A stretch of DNA of 64,000 bases, taken from NCBI RefSeq assembly GCF_002140975.2, contig NZ_CP147247.1, positions 620,001 through 684,000 of the forward strand. The letters run 5' to 3'. This DNA is from Enterococcus sp. 9E7_DIV0242. GTDB lineage: Bacteria; Bacillota; Bacilli; Lactobacillales; Enterococcaceae. Positions 62,242 through 64,000 of this stretch are shown one piece after another. Both the position numbers and the translations under genes were made by a program. Position 1 is the first letter of the stretch; every line of letters starts with the position of its first letter. The notes below the pieces were generated by a model. It had not been told where the DNA came from. It saw only the letters and a program-made list of their open reading frames with translations, and did not search any database.

Positions 62242-62652
62242 TCAAAGGTTATCTTCAATTTGCTCAAAGTCTGTCACTCCATTTTGATGTACCTTCGCTG
62301 TGTAAACATCAAAAGAAACAATGACAGGATTCTTATGATCCAATAATTTTTGATAATCATTTAGTCTGTCTTCGATCACTGTATACCCATCGATTGGATG
62401 GATCGAGAAGACCCCTTTTAGTAATAAGCTTTGATGCTCTGCTTCATTGTAACAACAAACATTCCCTTTACTGTCCTGCTTAATATTCTTTACCGTACCG
62501 CCGTCTCCATCTACATAGAACTTCAGCGTATAAAAATCAAGTCTGGCAATTGGCTTCGATACAACAATCGTATTTGGAAAACCATTTCTATCAATAGTGG
62601 AGAGCAAAAAAGAACTACTACTTTCTATCAGCTTGCGAATTTCTTCAATCAC
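62242..62652 (-). CDS. Pyridoxamine 5'-phosphate oxidase-fold protein
   Basis: This 136-residue split-barrel flavin-binding-type protein shows SSSSFLLSTIDRNGFPNTIV at the start (the common PPOX strand pair) and LKFYVDGDGGTVKNIKQDS for the phosphate-binding turn. Members bind FMN or F420 and include general stress proteins. I chose GTG 62652, which follows AAGGGGGAAG. An ATG at 62682 lies inside a TATAAT-like element, which argues against it. Confidence 0.74.
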   Translation of the reverse strand: MIEEIRKLIESSSSFLLSTIDRNGFPNTIVVSKPIARLDFYTLKFYVDGDGGTVKNIKQDSKGNVCCYNEAEHQSLLLKGVFSIHPIDGYTVIEDRLNDYQKLLDHKNPVIVSFDVYTAKVHQNGVTDFEQIEDNL

Positions 62653-62860
62653 AATTGCTTCCCCCTTGATGTTTTTCTTCATTATACACAATACGATAAG
62701 AATGCGATACAATAATCAACTTCACATATCCATCAATCAGACATATTATAAGTTCACACTAACACAGAAAGAGAAATAGTTGTTTTCATCGTACATCTAC
62801 CTACAAAATTGAAGCCCAAAATTTATTTTACCATCATCGCCAATGTTAACACTAGAAATA

Positions 62861-64000
62861 TCATTTATTATCACTTACTTTCAACCAAGTGCTCAATTCT
62901 GGCTCTATTCCCTCATCTTCCTGAACAATCACCATCAGCTTTCCGGAAAACAGGCATTTTTCTTGTATATTATACCCCGATAAATCAGCTGGATTTCCAT
63001 TGGCTAGGCCAATAATCGTTCCGCCGCTTACTGAAACCACTACCTCAGACTCTGCTGTCGGTACAAAATTTCCTGCTCGATCCACACCATTGATTTCAAA
63101 TAACCTATATTTTTCACCGCTATAGCGTTCATTGATCGTCACATCTGCTATTCGTCCACTCGTTATCCTGAAATCTTCAACACGCTGATTCGCAGCATAG
63201 CCTACAGCTTTCAAGCAACCCGCTTCAAAGGGAACCTGCCATGTCGTATACTCTTTTCCTGCTTGTTTTTTCCCATAGCTTTTCTCATTGATAAACAGCT
63301 CAACCTCCGGGCAATTTGAGAATACCCGAACTTCTGTCCGACCATCCTCAGTCAAAATTAATCCTTCTATATTCCAATGAGGCATGACATGAATCATCGG
63401 TGTAGCTGACCATTTCGATTGGTAATAGTAAAAATAATCCTTCTCGAATCCAACTGTATCGGTAATACCAAACTGCGAGCTGATACCCGGCCATGAAAAC
63501 GGTGCAGGTTCACCATAATAATCCATAAACGTCCATAAAAAAACACCGCCCATAAAAGGATACTTTTCCAAAAACTGCATAACCTCTTCCGGATATGCCG
63601 TACCACCAACTCCCGGCTCTCCTCGTTTTCGCTCCCCAGGAAGCACCATCGAATACAACGAACCAAAATTGGAGGTCTGACAATTTTCACCAGCATCTTT
63701 ATACTTTCCTCTAGTTGAAAAATAGGAAGCACTTTCCGTGCTGAGGTAAGCGTATTTCGGATGCTTTTCCTTTACTGCGATTAAGCCCGTTCCATTAACT
63801 CCGGCTTCCGGATAGTTTACACCCTTGATGTCAAAGTTGCTCATATAGCTTTCGTTCACGACACCCTCCGGATTCAGCAGCTCAGCAGAGACGATCAGAC
63901 TTTGTGTGGTTGCTTTACGGAGAACCGCTGTTAACCTTCGAGCGATTCGATCAGCAAGTGGTGTATTGCCGATCACCTCTTCATTGCAAAGCGACCAAAA
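62861..64000 (-). CDS. GH2 beta-galactosidase-like protein, C-terminal part (cut by window edge)
   Basis: This gene enters from the right edge, and at least 380 codons are visible. The first residues at the edge read FWSLCNEEV, the GH2 acid/base motif with its glutamate. The nucleophile glutamate is in YLSTESASYFSTRG. Then come the end of the TIM barrel (GGVFLWTFMDYYGEPAPFSWPG), a DUF4982-type domain and a C-terminal beta-sandwich (about the last 110 residues), as in BgaA- and BgaL-like enzymes. The start codon and N-terminus are outside, so a signal peptide cannot be assessed. A relation to the glycosidase locus at 42-50 kb is possible, but seven kilobases of unrelated genes lie between. Confidence 0.86.
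   Translation of the reverse strand, partial: FWSLCNEEVIGNTPLADRIARRLTAVLRKATTQSLIVSAELLNPEGVVNESYMSNFDIKGVNYPEAGVNGTGLIAVKEKHPKYAYLSTESASYFSTRGKYKDAGENCQTSNFGSLYSMVLPGERKRGEPGVGGTAYPEEVMQFLEKYPFMGGVFLWTFMDYYGEPAPFSWPGISSQFGITDTVGFEKDYFYYYQSKWSATPMIHVMPHWNIEGLILTEDGRTEVRVFSNCPEVELFINEKSYGKKQAGKEYTTWQVPFEAGCLKAVGYAANQRVEDFRITSGRIADVTINERYSGEKYRLFEINGVDRAGNFVPTAESEVVVSVSGGTIIGLANGNPADLSGYNIQEKCLFSGKLMVIVQEDEGIEPELSTWLKVSDNK

Noticed and set aside
1..64000. CRISPR arrays, tRNA or rRNA genes, prophage or transposase genes
   Set aside because: No regularly spaced short repeats, no cloverleaf or rRNA sequence, and no recombinase, transposase or phage structural protein was seen.

Overview
The window looks like chromosomal DNA of a low-GC Gram-positive coccus, most likely an Enterococcus. 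The evidence is a class B low-affinity penicillin-binding protein of the PBP5/PBP4 type, many PTS loci with PRD-type and LevR-type activators, AGGAGG ribosome-binding sites, CcpA cre operators and enterococcal-style intergenic repeats. The genus call is an inference. The species cannot be told from this window.

Layout. (1) 1-6770, leftward: a PTS/aldolase operon with a galactitol-family EIIA, rhamnulose-1-phosphate aldolase (RhaD), EIIB, EIIC and a D-2-hydroxyacid dehydrogenase. Beyond it are a BglG/MtlR-type PRD activator and lactaldehyde reductase FucO, which is cut by the left edge. A perfect cre site lies in front. It looks like a kinase- and isomerase-free route from a PTS-imported ketose (or 6-deoxy sugar) to DHAP and lactaldehyde/propanediol. 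(2) 7-15.7 kb: a small membrane protein, a membrane-bound glycerophosphodiesterase, a candidate small RNA, a YdcF protein, a GrpB protein with two tiny overlapping genes, an isolated pduS-pduT microcompartment pair, a YitT protein and an unknown protein. (3) 15.7-27.8 kb: a heterodimeric ABC exporter with an AraC regulator, then a PhnDCEE-type importer with two metallophosphoesterases and a Crp/Fnr-type regulator. (4) 27.9-42.5 kb: an Mga-like regulator divergent from a secreted sortase-fold protein, a bacitracin-type two-component/ABC module, a LysR-linked acetyltransferase/lipoprotein/SDR cluster, a DinB protein, an EamA exporter with an AraC regulator, and an aldo/keto reductase with a MerR regulator. 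(5) 42.5-56.5 kb, leftward: a carbohydrate locus with a mannose-family PTS, a GH88, a GH36, a discoidin-like protein, a GH43, a GH28-like protein, a HAD phosphatase and a LevR-type sigma-54 activator. Three textbook -24/-12 promoters and one degenerate one explain how it is wired. (6) 56.8-64 kb: an OFA-family MFS transporter, PBP5, a BtrH_N/DUF4872 protein, a PPOX-fold protein and a GH2 beta-galactosidase cut by the right edge.

Two nearly identical copies of a roughly 600 bp non-coding element lie in opposite orientation at about 13.9-14.5 kb and 25.2-25.9 kb. A third, internally deleted copy lies at 38.7-38.9 kb and supplies the C-terminus and stop codon of the EamA exporter. The element ends in terminal inverted repeats plus a terminator hairpin. 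One copy sits inside the phn operon, between the binding-protein gene and the rest.

The strongest leads for something undescribed are the multi-promoter sigma-54 glycan regulon with a conserved TTCGACA block beside the -24 box, the PTS-RhaD-FucO pathway, the orphan pduS-pduT pair, the approximately 86-nt RNA candidate near 9.6 kb, and the repeat family. No rRNA, tRNA, CRISPR array, prophage or transposase gene was recognised.
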